Part shown: positions 43,208 through 52,229 of the stretch, one piece after another
Layout of the letters: every line of letters begins with the position of its first letter
Position numbering within the stretch: position 1 is the stretch's first letter
NCBI GenBank assembly: GCA_050949175.1
Contig: JBMNFG010000014.1
Span: 13,493 to 77,492 of the forward strand
DNA length: 64,000 bases
Direction: 5' to 3'
Source of the DNA: UBA4971 sp900019985
Lineage (GTDB): Bacteria; Bacillota; SHA-98; UBA4971
The notes under the pieces: generated by a model
Told to the model about the DNA's origin: nothing
The model's input: only the letters and a program-made list of their open reading frames with translations
The model's database searches: none
Made by a program: the position numbers and the translations under genes

Positions 43208-43375
43208 CCGCTATTTGAGCGCCGTTTCGCTTGAGGACTAATGCGTGATCCTTAAAGGAAAAATACAAAAAGAATAGAATCCATCATACCATGTAAGTAG
43301 AATCGAGCATGTTATACCGTGTAACAGAACACCATCTTCGCACAAATGGAAAACACGGAAAGGAGATGATATGGG

Positions 43376-43442
43376 ATGAAGAAGTATGAGTATAAGTGCG
43401 TTCATATTCTTGGATTCGGCGAGACAGATCAAGTCCAGATTA
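43376..43442 (+). pseudogene. DUF4177-like gene, cut off by IS256
   Basis: AAGGAGATGAT is followed by ATG 43376 and MKKYEYKCVHILGFGET, the typical N-terminus of DUF4177 proteins (about 60 residues, function unknown). After about 20 residues the sequence enters the IS256 left end. The other half is not seen next to this IS copy. Confidence 0.6.
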
Positions 43443-44835
43443 GGATCAAGTCCAGATTAGTGTGTAAATTCCTCAGTTATCAATAAGCTTATCTGATATA
43501 CGCAATATTGCTTTGATCATTGGTTTGTTTTTGCTCTTCTTGCCACTGAAGGTATTCACTCATATCCAGGTATTTTTTGCCGCTTATCCACTTGTCGTCA
43601 ATTTCCATAAGTAAGGCTCCAATTAGGCGAATTGCCGATTCCCGGTTCGGGAAAATACGGATAACTCGTTCCCTGCGCCTAATCTCTTCGATAAGACGCT
43701 CGACAGCGTTTGTAGTACGCAGACGCCGGCGATATTTTTCCGGCAGCATAAGGACCGCGGTAGCATCATCAAAGCCCATTTCAAGTATTTGCATGGCCTT
43801 GGGTGCTTTTTTCTCAAATGTCTCCAAGGTTTGATTCAATAACAACCGGGCAGTACCGATATCAGGCGCATCCAGAATCGCTCGCAGATGCGGATAAAGC
43901 TCTTCTTTTGCCGACTTAGGCGTAGCGTCCATGATATTACGCATAAAGTGGGTTTGGCAGCGATGCCAGGTAACACCCTGGAAGTAGCGGCGAACCGCCT
44001 TGACCAGGCCGCCATGGTCATCTGATACTACCAGTTCGACACCACGCAGGTTACGGCTTTTAAGCCAGGAAAAAAACTGGCTCCAACTGGCTTCAGATTC
44101 ACTGTCGCCCAGCATGAGACCTAAAACTTCCCGGTAGCCTTCGGTATTTATGCCGATAGCGATCATAGCGCTCCGGGAACGGACGCGACCGTCTTCACGA
44201 ATCTTCAGTACGAAAGCGTCCACCAAGACAAAAGGATAGCATTTTTCCCGCAAGTCCCGGTTATTCCAAGCGTTCACAATGGGGTCCAGTTTCTTGCACA
44301 ACTCTGAAACAGTGGATTTGGAAAATTCGGTACCACACAGCTCTTCCGTTATCTGACTGACCTTGCGGGTAGAGACCCCGTTGATTACCATTTCCATCAG
44401 GGCCAGTATCAAGGCCTGTTCGCTCCGCTGGTAGCGGGCAAACATCTCGGTGGAAAACTGACCGTTACGAAAACGCGGAACATGTAAGGCTATGGTTCCC
44501 ACCCGGGTGGTTAGTGTATGCGGGCGTGTGCCGTTACGGTACCCCTTCCTTTTATCAGTGCGTTCGTATGGTTCGGCTTGAAGCTGTTCGGTGGCTTGCG
44601 CCTGCAAAATCTGGTTCAATACCGATTCCAATAGCGCTGACACGCCGGCATCCTTGTTATTTCCTAAAAATAGACGGTGCAAAAGTTCTTGATCTACGGT
44701 AATCTGGTATTGAGCCATTCAAATTCCTCCTCTTAGAATTTTGGTTTGTCCAACTTCTATTCTAACTGAGGAATTTGTTAATGGCTCTCCTATTTTTTTA
44801 GAAAACCATTTTTACACCATTATATGGACTCAACT
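43427..44835 (-). mobile_element. IS256-family insertion sequence, copy 1
   Basis: Left end GATCAAGTCCAGATTAGTG and right end (read inward on the other strand) AGTTGAGTCCATATAATGG are imperfect terminal inverted repeats of the IS256 type, both running into GTGTAAA. The left tip is duplicated: a 17-bp unit starts at 43427 and again at 43444. Flanks differ (DUF4177 relic on the left, IS5 transposase relic on the right) and show no 8-9-bp target duplication, so this copy was probably involved in recombination after insertion. Confidence 0.85.
43489..44718 (-). CDS. IS256-family transposase, copy 1
   Basis: 409 residues, full length for the family. It is a DDE transposase: the first Asp in YPFVLVDAFVLK, the second in LVVSDDHGGL, the Glu in TNAVERLIEEIRRR; CQTHFMRN is the family Cys-His signature. 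AGGAGGAATTTGA precedes the ATG. It differs from the second copy in the window (62649-63878) at only a handful of residues (for example DAGV/DSGV, PEKY/PKKY, SGKK/AGKK), so both are recent and likely active. Confidence 0.95.
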   Translation of the reverse strand: MAQYQITVDQELLHRLFLGNNKDAGVSALLESVLNQILQAQATEQLQAEPYERTDKRKGYRNGTRPHTLTTRVGTIALHVPRFRNGQFSTEMFARYQRSEQALILALMEMVINGVSTRKVSQITEELCGTEFSKSTVSELCKKLDPIVNAWNNRDLREKCYPFVLVDAFVLKIREDGRVRSRSAMIAIGINTEGYREVLGLMLGDSESEASWSQFFSWLKSRNLRGVELVVSDDHGGLVKAVRRYFQGVTWHRCQTHFMRNIMDATPKSAKEELYPHLRAILDAPDIGTARLLLNQTLETFEKKAPKAMQILEMGFDDATAVLMLPEKYRRRLRTTNAVERLIEEIRRRERVIRIFPNRESAIRLIGALLMEIDDKWISGKKYLDMSEYLQWQEEQKQTNDQSNIAYIR

Positions 44836-45882
44836 CACGAATCGGACAATGACAATCACGATGAAGATAACTCAGAGGGAGATTTAAAAGAAAACAAAAA
44901 CAAAGGGCGTCTCAATATCGATGCTACTTGCGCGCCGGCTGACATTCGTTATCCTACTGACTTATCGTTGTTAAACGAAGCCCGTGAAAAGCTTGAGCGT
45001 ATGATTGATGACCTCTATGCACCCCTTAAAGGCAAAATGCCGAAACCCCGAACCTACCGGAGAAACGCCCGCAAAGACTATCTTTCGGAAGCTAAAGTTA
45101 GAAAGCACCGAAAGAAGTCCTTACGTCGGGCAATCGGTAAGCAACTACGTTATATCGCGCGGGATCTGAGAATTATTGAGCGACTTTCCAACGAAAACGG
45201 CTGTGGGCAACTAAGTCCAAGACAACAGCGGGAATACCAAATAATACAAGAGCTCTATCAGCAACAGAAGTTAATGTATGAAACCCGCACCCATCGGATA
45301 GACAATCGTATCGTCAGCATTAGTCAGCCCTATGTCCGTCCGATTGTTCGCGGAAAAGCCGCAGCTGAAACTGAGTTTGGAGCCAAAATTATGGTTAGCT
45401 TGATCGACGGTTTTGCTTTCGTGGATGAGATTAGTTGGAATAACTTCAACGAAGGGACAAAATTAAAAGAAGCTATTGAAACCTTTCGTTTGCGTACAGG
45501 GCACTATCCCAGAGTCGTTCATGCTGATGCCATCTTTCGAACCCGGGCCAATCTTGAATATTGCAAACAAAGAGGCATTCGGTTAAGTGGACCGCGGCTG
45601 GGACGCCCTAAGATCAAGCAACTAAAAGCCCAGAAAAGACTGGAACGAATGGATAGTCGAATCCGTAACGCTATTGAAGGTAGATTTGGTGTAGGAAAAC
45701 GCCGGTATGGGTTGGGCCGTATTATGGCTAGGCTTCAGGTAACCAGCGAAACTGTGATCCATCTACAATTCTTGGTAATGAACTTAGAACGAAAGCTCCG
45801 GCTTCTTTTTACCCATTTTTGGCGGTCGCCTTTTCGGTTGTCAAAGTTCTTCTTTTCTGTTCCTGCTTGCGTTTTTCAGTAA
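44824..45882 (+). pseudogene. IS5-like transposase, C-terminal part
   Basis: 352 codons opening inside the IS256 right end and continuing as an IS5/IS1182-type transposase: a basic middle region (RKHRKKSLRRAIGKQLRYI), then VVHADAIFRTRANLEYCKQRGI with the catalytic Asp, and RNAIEGRFGVGKRRYGLGRI with the catalytic Glu. The N-terminal region is missing. The sequence shortly after the stop (near 45872-45892, inverted TAGGGCTTACTGAAAAA) looks like the element's right terminus. The ATG at 44824 is a chance codon within IS256. Confidence 0.85.
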
Positions 45883-46262
45883 GCCCTAATTAGATTATGC
45901 CATTTACCGGCCGGGATGAAGATGACATCGTCATCATAAACCATTCTTTGAAAATCAAGGCATTCTCTATTGTCCCCCATTTTAACGAGGCCTTGACCCT
46001 GTTCGATCCGGATAAATTGATCAACGAAGGGATGCATTTCCAGACCAATATCTTCCCCGACATTGATGCTCATTAAGGTAAGCTGCAAATAGCACCCGGT
46101 CCATAAAGCGGTTCGAAAGTTTGGATTGCGCCTGGTGGCTTCTGCAATATTGATCACAAAGGGTTCTGGCCCATAATCCCTTAGCTCAGGATGATGGGGA
46201 GATGGGGGAAACATATTGTACAAATCGCTCACCCCGTTTACATTGAAGATTATGATCATCAT
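45876..46262 (-). pseudogene. Cupin-domain protein, truncated at the C-terminus
   Basis: About 128 residues. A cupin core is visible: EMHPFVDQFIRIEQGQG (metal-binding His and Glu) and the second motif PAGKWHNLI. Full-length relatives continue for about 15-20 more residues after WHN(L/V)I; here the frame turns into RAY and stops where the IS5 terminus begins, so the IS5 insertion removed the tail. Such small cupins bind a metal and often act on sugars or as stress proteins. Confidence 0.8.
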
Positions 46263-46355
46263 ATGAGTTATCTAAAAGGATCGGTGTTAGCCAAGGGAAA
46301 ATGCGGCCGATTGTATGGTAAAAACCAAAGGCTGTTGCGAATGGTAGCCGGTTTT

Positions 46356-46889
46356 TTATTTCTTTTTTAGAAGGGTAATCGAATCGGCATCGTATAGGAT
46401 GAGGCCGTCCTTCTTCATTTTTGCCAATTCCCGTGACAAGGAGGTGCGCTGTACGCCGATCATTTCGGCGAGGGCTTTTTTGGTCATCTTCAGTTTAATT
46501 TGGTTGGTATTTTGCTTTTTACTTTCGTATTCCAGAAAGCTAATTACGCTTTCCCGGATTGTTCTATTCACATAGCGTTTAATACGATCGCCAAGAATAG
46601 TAGCGTTATCTGAGACGAATTCGAGGTATTTTTGTAAAAAGCTGTGATGAACAATGAAAAGTTTGAAAAGGCGCTCTTTACTGATCTCCAAAATCACCGT
46701 CGGCTGTTTGGCGGTAATGGTCATTGGGTAATAGGGGTTTTTCGAGAACAATAAATTCCCGCCCAGAAGATCATCGCGGAAAAATTCGGCCAGGGTCATG
46801 ATGTGTCCGTTCTCATCAATCCGTTCGACGAAGACATGACCGGAGAGGATAATCTCCAGTTTGACACAGACTTCCCCCGCAAAATGCAC
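46356..46889 (-). pseudogene. Crp/Fnr-family regulator, N-terminus lost at the copA junction
   Basis: 177 residues from GTG 46889 against about 225 normally. Most of the cyclic-nucleotide-like sensor domain (LEIILSGHVFVERIDENG ... GGNLLFSKNPYYPMTI) and the whole winged helix (MTKKALAEMIGVQRTSLSRELAKMKKDGLI) are present, but the first 35-45 residues are missing. The lost region coincides with the 3-prime end of copA, whose frame runs 70 bases into this gene. It may still be made, but it looks like one side of a deletion junction. Confidence 0.75.
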
Positions 46890-49335
46890 AGGGATTAAAC
46901 CTTTTCAGGCTTAAAGAGTTGGTGACGACCGATACCGAGCTGAAGGCCATCGCCGCCCCGGCGATTACCGGGTTCAAGAACCCAAAGGCGGCAAAAGGAA
47001 TCCCCAATGTGTTGTAGATAAAAGCCCAAAAGAGGTTCTGTTTGATCTTCCTCATCGTCTGCCGGGAGAGGCGGACGGCGGCGGGAACCGCTCTTAGATC
47101 ATCCCGCAGCAGGGTGATGCCGGCGGCTTCGATCGCCACATCCGTACCGCTCCCCAGGGCGATCCCGATCGCCGCGGCGGCCAGGGCCGGGGCGTCGTTG
47201 ATCCCGTCGCCGACCATGGCCACAACCTTCCCTTGCTCCTTCAGGTCCTCGACTTTTTCCGCCTTCTCTTCCGGGAGCACCTCGGCCAGAACATTGTCAA
47301 TCCCGACCTGGCGGGCGACGGCCGCTGCGGTCCTCCGGTTGTCACCGGTAAGCATATAGACGTCAATCCCCATGGCCGCTAGCTCGCCAACGGCTTCCTT
47401 TGCCGTCTCCTTCAAGGTGTCAGCCACGGCAATGATTGCGGCCGGCTGCCGGTCCACAGCCATCAACATGGCGGTCTTCCCTTCGTCCTCCAGCCCGGTC
47501 AAGGCCTTTTCCGCAGCCCCAAAGTCAATCCCCTGCTCCTCCATGAGCTTCCGGGTGCCCAGGTAGATCTCAACCCCCGCCAGGGGCTTACGGGTTATGC
47601 CGGCTGGTACGCTCACCCGCGCCTTCACCCCCTGCCCGGGAAGGGCGGTAAACTCTTCCGGATCCGGGAGGGCGCCGTGTTCCTGCTTGCCTTTTTCGTA
47701 AATCGCGACCCCCAAAGGATGCTCGGACTTCTTCTCCACGATGGCCGCCAGGTAAATAGCTTCCTCCGCTGTGAAATCACTGAGGGGGACGAGGTCGGTC
47801 ACCTCCGGACGGCCTTTGGTGATGGTCCCGGTCTTATCCAGGATGACCGCGTCGATCTTGTAGGCCGTCTCCAGGTGTTCCCCGCCTTTAATCAGAATAC
47901 CGCTCTCCGCGCCCTTCCCGGTCCCAACCATAATCGCGGTCGGCGTCGCCAGCCCCAAAGCGCAAGGGCAGGCAATAACCAGGACGGAAACGGCGCTGAT
48001 CACCGCGGTGGATAGATCGCCGGTGAGCAAGAACCGGAGCAGGAAGGCGAGCACCGCAATACCGATGACCACCGGGACAAAGACCCCGGCCACCCGGTCG
48101 GCGATCTTCTGGATCGGCGCTTTGGCGCCTTGCGCTTCCTCGACCATCTTGATGATCTGGGCGAGGACCGTATCCTTCCCGACCTTGGTTGCTTTAAACT
48201 TAAACGTGCCGAAGGTGTTGATCGTGGCGCCGGTCACCGGGTCGCCAACCTTCTTCTCCACCGGCAGGCTTTCCCCGGTGAGCATCGATTCATCGATGGC
48301 CGGGTTGCCCTCAATAATCCACCCGTCGACAGGGACCTTCTCCCCAGGCCGGACGATAATGACCTCGCCAACCTTTACTTCGGCAACAGGGATGTCCATC
48401 TCTTGCCCGTCCCTGATGACCCGGGCTGTCTTTGCCTGCAACCCCAGGAGCTTCTTAATCGCCGCCGAGGTTCTCCTTTTGGCCACCGCTTCCAGGTACT
48501 TCCCAAGGAGGATCAGGGTGATGATCACAGCCGACGCCTCAAAGTACAGGGCTTTCATCGTCCCCGGTGCGGTTGGCGCAAAAAAGCCGTTATAGATACT
48601 GAAAAAGTAGGCGGCGGAGGTCCCCAGGGCGACCAAGACATCCATATTCGGGCTCTTTGCCCGTAACGCGTAAAAGGCGTTCCGGTAGAACCGGAAACCA
48701 AGAATAAACTGGACCGGTGTGGCGATGATCAACTGGAAATACTCATTATGGAGAAGACCCGGGTTGATCCCAAGCAGGTGCAAAATCATCGCCAAAAGCA
48801 GGGGAGAACTGAGCAGCGCCGCGGCGATGAACTCGCCCCGCAGCCGCCGGCGTTCCCTGGCCCGTGCTTCTTCTTCGCGGTCACGGAGTTCCTCCTCCGC
48901 CAGTTCCGCATGGTAACCGAGGGCATCCACCGCCTTGACCAGGGCGGATACCTCAACCTGCGCAGGATCGTATTCCACAGTCGCCTTGGCGGTCGCCAGG
49001 TTCACCGTAGCCTTTTTCACCCCGGCCAACTGGTTTAGGATCTTCTCAATCCGGGCCGCACAGGCGGCACAGCTCATTCCCTCCACATTAAGCAGGACTT
49101 TTCCCTGCGTTCTGCCGGTTGTTCCGTCGATCACGCCGTAGCCAAGGTTTTTGATGGTCGCGACCAGTTTCTCCCTGGTGACCGCCTGCTCCTCATATTC
49201 CACCACCGCCTCTTCCAGGGCGAGATTGACAACGACCTGCTTGACCCCGGCCAACCCCCGCAGCCCCTTTTCGATCCTGGCCGCGCAGGCGGCGCAGGAC
49301 ATCCCGGAAATCTTGATTATCTCCTTCCTGGCCAT
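46816..49335 (-). CDS. copA: Copper-exporting P-type ATPase CopA
   Basis: 839 residues from ATG 49335 (AAGGAGGGAAGAGC upstream; the open frame extends to 49404 without a site). Two N-terminal heavy-metal domains each have GMSCAAC (about residues 11 and 79). Then come eight membrane helices with the Cu(I)-specific CPC (VIACPCALG, about 455), DKTGT phosphorylation site (about 498), SEHPLG, LTGDN and MVGDGINDAPAL. It exports Cu(I) at the cost of ATP. The natural end is close to LSLKRFNP; the last 24 residues (CAFCGGSLC...) are read through into a truncated Crp gene in another frame. Base composition is clearly G/C-richer than its neighbours, suggesting separate ancestry. Confidence 0.94.
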   Translation of the reverse strand: MARKEIIKISGMSCAACAARIEKGLRGLAGVKQVVVNLALEEAVVEYEEQAVTREKLVATIKNLGYGVIDGTTGRTQGKVLLNVEGMSCAACAARIEKILNQLAGVKKATVNLATAKATVEYDPAQVEVSALVKAVDALGYHAELAEEELRDREEEARARERRRLRGEFIAAALLSSPLLLAMILHLLGINPGLLHNEYFQLIIATPVQFILGFRFYRNAFYALRAKSPNMDVLVALGTSAAYFFSIYNGFFAPTAPGTMKALYFEASAVIITLILLGKYLEAVAKRRTSAAIKKLLGLQAKTARVIRDGQEMDIPVAEVKVGEVIIVRPGEKVPVDGWIIEGNPAIDESMLTGESLPVEKKVGDPVTGATINTFGTFKFKATKVGKDTVLAQIIKMVEEAQGAKAPIQKIADRVAGVFVPVVIGIAVLAFLLRFLLTGDLSTAVISAVSVLVIACPCALGLATPTAIMVGTGKGAESGILIKGGEHLETAYKIDAVILDKTGTITKGRPEVTDLVPLSDFTAEEAIYLAAIVEKKSEHPLGVAIYEKGKQEHGALPDPEEFTALPGQGVKARVSVPAGITRKPLAGVEIYLGTRKLMEEQGIDFGAAEKALTGLEDEGKTAMLMAVDRQPAAIIAVADTLKETAKEAVGELAAMGIDVYMLTGDNRRTAAAVARQVGIDNVLAEVLPEEKAEKVEDLKEQGKVVAMVGDGINDAPALAAAAIGIALGSGTDVAIEAAGITLLRDDLRAVPAAVRLSRQTMRKIKQNLFWAFIYNTLGIPFAAFGFLNPVIAGAAMAFSSVSVVTNSLSLKRFNPCAFCGGSLCQTGDYPLRSCLRRTD

Positions 49336-49395
49336 GCTCTTCCCTCCTTGCCGGACGCCCTCTGTACAACGGCGCAAGAAATACTCTCTCCTCTT

Positions 49396-49469
49396 ATTAT
49401 ACACTTATAGTGGGAAAAATTTGGTTAAAACCATTGAAAGAAGAAGTATCAAACTAACCCGTGGGGTTA
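49396..49469 (-). promoter_or_regulatory. Predicted copA promoter region with inverted repeat
   Basis: On the - strand TATAAT (49396-49401) is a good -10, with no convincing -35. The only symmetric site nearby is TAACCC-GTG-GGGTTA (49455-49469), which resembles the G/C-tract inverted repeats bound by copper repressors of the CsoR type. No csoR gene is in the window, so the regulator is hypothetical. Confidence 0.35.
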
Positions 49470-49545
49470 ATTTCTCCAGACAATACGGAAACGGGAAAGA
49501 AATGGTATGGTCAGGCGGATGCCGGAAAGGCCGGTAAAAGAATTA

Positions 49546-49563
49546 ACCGCCGTTTACGGCGGT
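49546..49563 (-). terminator. Hairpin after the aldolase gene
   Basis: ACCGCCG / CGGCGGT (7-bp stem, loop TTTA), followed on the - strand by TTAATTCTTTT. It is the probable terminator of the sugar operon, about 120 bases beyond the aldolase stop. Confidence 0.5.
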
Positions 49564-49681
49564 CAATTCGCTCATGCACACGTGCATATAAGCGTTTGCA
49601 CATGCCAATGTGAGCAGCATGTTCACTTGTTTCCTTGTGGTTACTACGTGAGAAAAAATTGTCCCGTGCAAGCACGCGCTA

Positions 49682-50530
49682 TTATCTGGTGCCAAATACC
49701 TTGATTGTTTTGACTACCTCTTCTTTAGCTTTTTGCAGTGCTCTTGCCACCAGTTCCGGGTAAAAAATCTTCCCGTTTTTTTCAGCCAAGGCCAGTTTGA
49801 TTTCTTCAACCGCGGCAAAAGAAACGGCGGTGAAGTAATTGATCTTATTAATACCGCATTTTATGACATTTCTAAAGTCTTCATCACTTAAGCCTGATCC
49901 ACCGTGCATAACCAGGGGCAGGTCTATCTGCCTGCGAATAGCGGTCAACCGTTCCAGGTCGAGTTTGGGAGTACCGCGATATACACCGTGAACTGTCCCA
50001 AATGAAACGGCCAAAGCATCCACATTAGTTTTTTCTACGAAACGGGCGGCCTCATCCGGGTCGGTAAAGTGGTCCTCATCAGCGGTACCCCCGTCCGCCA
50101 GTGTCTCTTCGCCGCCACCGACGTGGCCTAATTCAGCCTCAACGCTTACTCCGGCGGCATGGGCCGCTTCCACCACCTTTTTTGTCAGAGCAACATTCTC
50201 TTCATACGGTAAGACGGAACCATCGATCATGACAGAGGTGAAACCGTAATGGATTGCCTTTAGACAGGATTCATAGGTGGAACCATGATCTAAATGCAGA
50301 TCGATGCTGGCGGATGAGGCTTTTATTCTCTGGACTAAATAGGCAAAAAAGTGGCGGTCAACATATTTGAGAAAAGGTTCTGGAACCATCAAAATCACTG
50401 GCGCCTGCGTCTCTTCTGCGGCTTGAATTATTGCTTCGGCAAATCCGTGTTCTCCGGCGTCAAAACCACCGACTGCATACCGGTTACGCACGGCATCCTC
50501 TAAAAGATCTTTCAATGCTACCAGGGCCAT
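49682..50530 (-). CDS. Class II fructose-bisphosphate aldolase family enzyme
   Basis: 282 residues from ATG 50530 (AAAGGAAGGGAT upstream). Zn-binding motifs: IDLHLDHGS (His and Asp), EAELGHVGGGEE, TVHGVYRGTPKLD (His) and LVMHGGSGL (His plus phosphate-binding glycines). The enzyme cleaves a ketose phosphate to dihydroxyacetone phosphate and an aldehyde. With an FGGY kinase 14 bases upstream and a polyol-type dehydrogenase in the same operon, a ketose 1-phosphate is a plausible substrate, but the exact sugar cannot be told. Confidence 0.9.
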   Translation of the reverse strand: MALVALKDLLEDAVRNRYAVGGFDAGEHGFAEAIIQAAEETQAPVILMVPEPFLKYVDRHFFAYLVQRIKASSASIDLHLDHGSTYESCLKAIHYGFTSVMIDGSVLPYEENVALTKKVVEAAHAAGVSVEAELGHVGGGEETLADGGTADEDHFTDPDEAARFVEKTNVDALAVSFGTVHGVYRGTPKLDLERLTAIRRQIDLPLVMHGGSGLSDEDFRNVIKCGINKINYFTAVSFAAVEEIKLALAEKNGKIFYPELVARALQKAKEEVVKTIKVFGTR

Positions 50531-50544
50531 TTCTATCCCTTCCT

Positions 50545-52080
50545 TTATTTGTTTGTAATTTGGACCAATTTTTTCATGGAATTCTTCGTTTCTTCGTATA
50601 ACATCCGGTAAATCTGATAGCAACCTTCATAACGCTCTCCCGCTTCCGCTGAAGGCTTCACAACCCGTTCAATTTTTACATATTGTTCCCTGATACAAGC
50701 AGGATCAGGAATAATACCCATCCCCAGTCCGGCCAAGTATGCCGCGCCCAGGGGTGCTCCGCCTTCCTGATCAATACAGTACTGTTCTTTACCCAGAATG
50801 TCACTGACCAACTGCGTCCAAACCCGGCTTTTTGTTCCCCCGCCCACGGCGATAATTTTTTTCGGATCAACTCCCGCCCCGGCCATTACCTCAAAATTAT
50901 GCCTGATTTCATAGGCGATCCCCTCTAAAAGCGCCTTGTAGAGGTGAACTCTTGTATGCGCCAATGTTAATCCAGAGATCACCCCCCTGGCATTTTCATC
51001 ATTAACAGGGCTGCGCGCCCCACTGAAGTATGGAAGAACAATAATACCGGTTGGTTCTTGTATCTTGGCCGCCTCATCATTGAGGAGACTGTAAGCATTA
51101 ATCCCCAGTTCCTTTTCGACGGCTTTTTCCAATGGGGAAAAATTATCCCGGAACCATTTGGTTAAGCCACCGGCAGCGGCCGTTGCCCCCCCGATAAAAT
51201 AGGTGTGGGGAAAGAGATAGCAACCGCTGAATAGATCCGCGTGGGTAACGGGTTTCTCCAGGCACTGCAGATAAGAGGCGGTGCTGCCGTAGACCAGAAT
51301 GGTCTCGCCCGGCGCAAAAATTCCTGCGCTCAGCGCCTCTGTTCCGACATCACCGGTTCCGATCACGACCGGGGTTCCTTCCTTTAGTCCCAACTCTCCC
51401 GCTGCTTTAGAACTGACTTGACCGGCAATCTCTGAAGCAAAACCCAGCCTAGGCAGAATCTCTGTAGACAATTGGAGGCCTTCAAACAATTCCTTTACCC
51501 ACTGCCCGGTTTTGATATCGATAAGCCCCCCCGAAGAAGCGGTCAAGTAATCCACAACAAAACTGCCGGTCAATTTATAAACAATATAGCTGGAAGCAGT
51601 TAAGATTTTATACGTCTTCTTCAAGTTTTCAGGTTCATTTTGTTTCAACCACAACAGTTTCGGAAGAATTGACTGACTGGACAGGGAGTGACCGATAAGA
51701 TCAAAAATGTGTTCTTCACCAAACATCTTGTTAATCTGCTCGATTTGCGCGCCGGCCCGGGCATCAATCCCATAAAGAATGGCCGGCCGTAGACAGATGC
51801 CGTTTATGTCCAACAAAAGCAGATCCGGGCATAAACCGCTGATCCCGATCCCGGCAAGCTCAGAGGGGTTGATATTTGCTTTTGCCGTTAATCGTGGCAG
51901 GAGCCGGCAAAAATCTCCCCACCAGATTTCTTCCGCATCGTGCTCCGCCCATCCCGGTTTGGGGATGCTGATTCCGTGTTCGATCGATTCTACGGCTTTG
52001 ACCTGACCGTCGGTACAGATAATTACCCCTTTTGAGCCAGAGGTGCCGATATCTACGCCTAAGAGGTATGAAGTACTCAT
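50545..52080 (-). CDS. FGGY-family carbohydrate kinase (xylulokinase-like)
   Basis: 511 residues, ATG 52080 behind GGGAGGTGAATC. The N-terminal ATPase fold starts YLLGVDIGTSGSKGV (phosphate 1 loop). The FGGY signature regions are seen as VYGSTASYLQ and, in the second domain, YEIRHNFEVMAGAGVDPKKIIAVGGGTKS, with Asp of the GIGISG... region as the expected base. It phosphorylates a ketose or polyol using ATP. Closest in overall style to xylulokinases, but FGGY specificity cannot be read by eye. It is separated from the binding-protein gene by an internal terminator. Confidence 0.88.
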   Translation of the reverse strand: MSTSYLLGVDIGTSGSKGVIICTDGQVKAVESIEHGISIPKPGWAEHDAEEIWWGDFCRLLPRLTAKANINPSELAGIGISGLCPDLLLLDINGICLRPAILYGIDARAGAQIEQINKMFGEEHIFDLIGHSLSSQSILPKLLWLKQNEPENLKKTYKILTASSYIVYKLTGSFVVDYLTASSGGLIDIKTGQWVKELFEGLQLSTEILPRLGFASEIAGQVSSKAAGELGLKEGTPVVIGTGDVGTEALSAGIFAPGETILVYGSTASYLQCLEKPVTHADLFSGCYLFPHTYFIGGATAAAGGLTKWFRDNFSPLEKAVEKELGINAYSLLNDEAAKIQEPTGIIVLPYFSGARSPVNDENARGVISGLTLAHTRVHLYKALLEGIAYEIRHNFEVMAGAGVDPKKIIAVGGGTKSRVWTQLVSDILGKEQYCIDQEGGAPLGAAYLAGLGMGIIPDPACIREQYVKIERVVKPSAEAGERYEGCYQIYRMLYEETKNSMKKLVQITNK

Positions 52081-52120
52081 GATTCACCTCCCGAAAATTA
52101 TCGTCTTCAGCAGGATACGG

Positions 52121-52173
52121 AAAAAAGGGGGGAGAACCTGCCGGTTACCTTCCCAGATTCCGCAAGCCTCCCC
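52121..52173 (-). terminator. Internal terminator between the binding-protein and kinase genes
   Basis: On the - strand GGGGAG (complement of 52168-52173) pairs with CTCCCC (complement of 52129-52134), followed by CC and a T6 tract (complement of 52121-52126). It probably reduces kinase and aldolase expression relative to the transporter. Confidence 0.6.
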
Positions 52174-52229
52174 GGTTTGCGCGGTGCGCGAAGCATAACC
52201 CGCCTGTACTTTCCCTGTATTTCCCGGTT

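Noticed and set aside
42853..43218. 121-residue protein across array 2
   Set aside because: Spans palindrome units with non-conserved translation; no ribosome site.
44824..45882. Intact 352-residue transposase
   Set aside because: Its start codon lies inside the IS256 terminal repeat and the family N-terminus is missing, so it is a truncated IS5 relic.
47042..49038. Several + strand open frames inside copA
   Set aside because: Shadows of the G/C-rich copA gene; low-complexity Ser/Ala/Arg translations.
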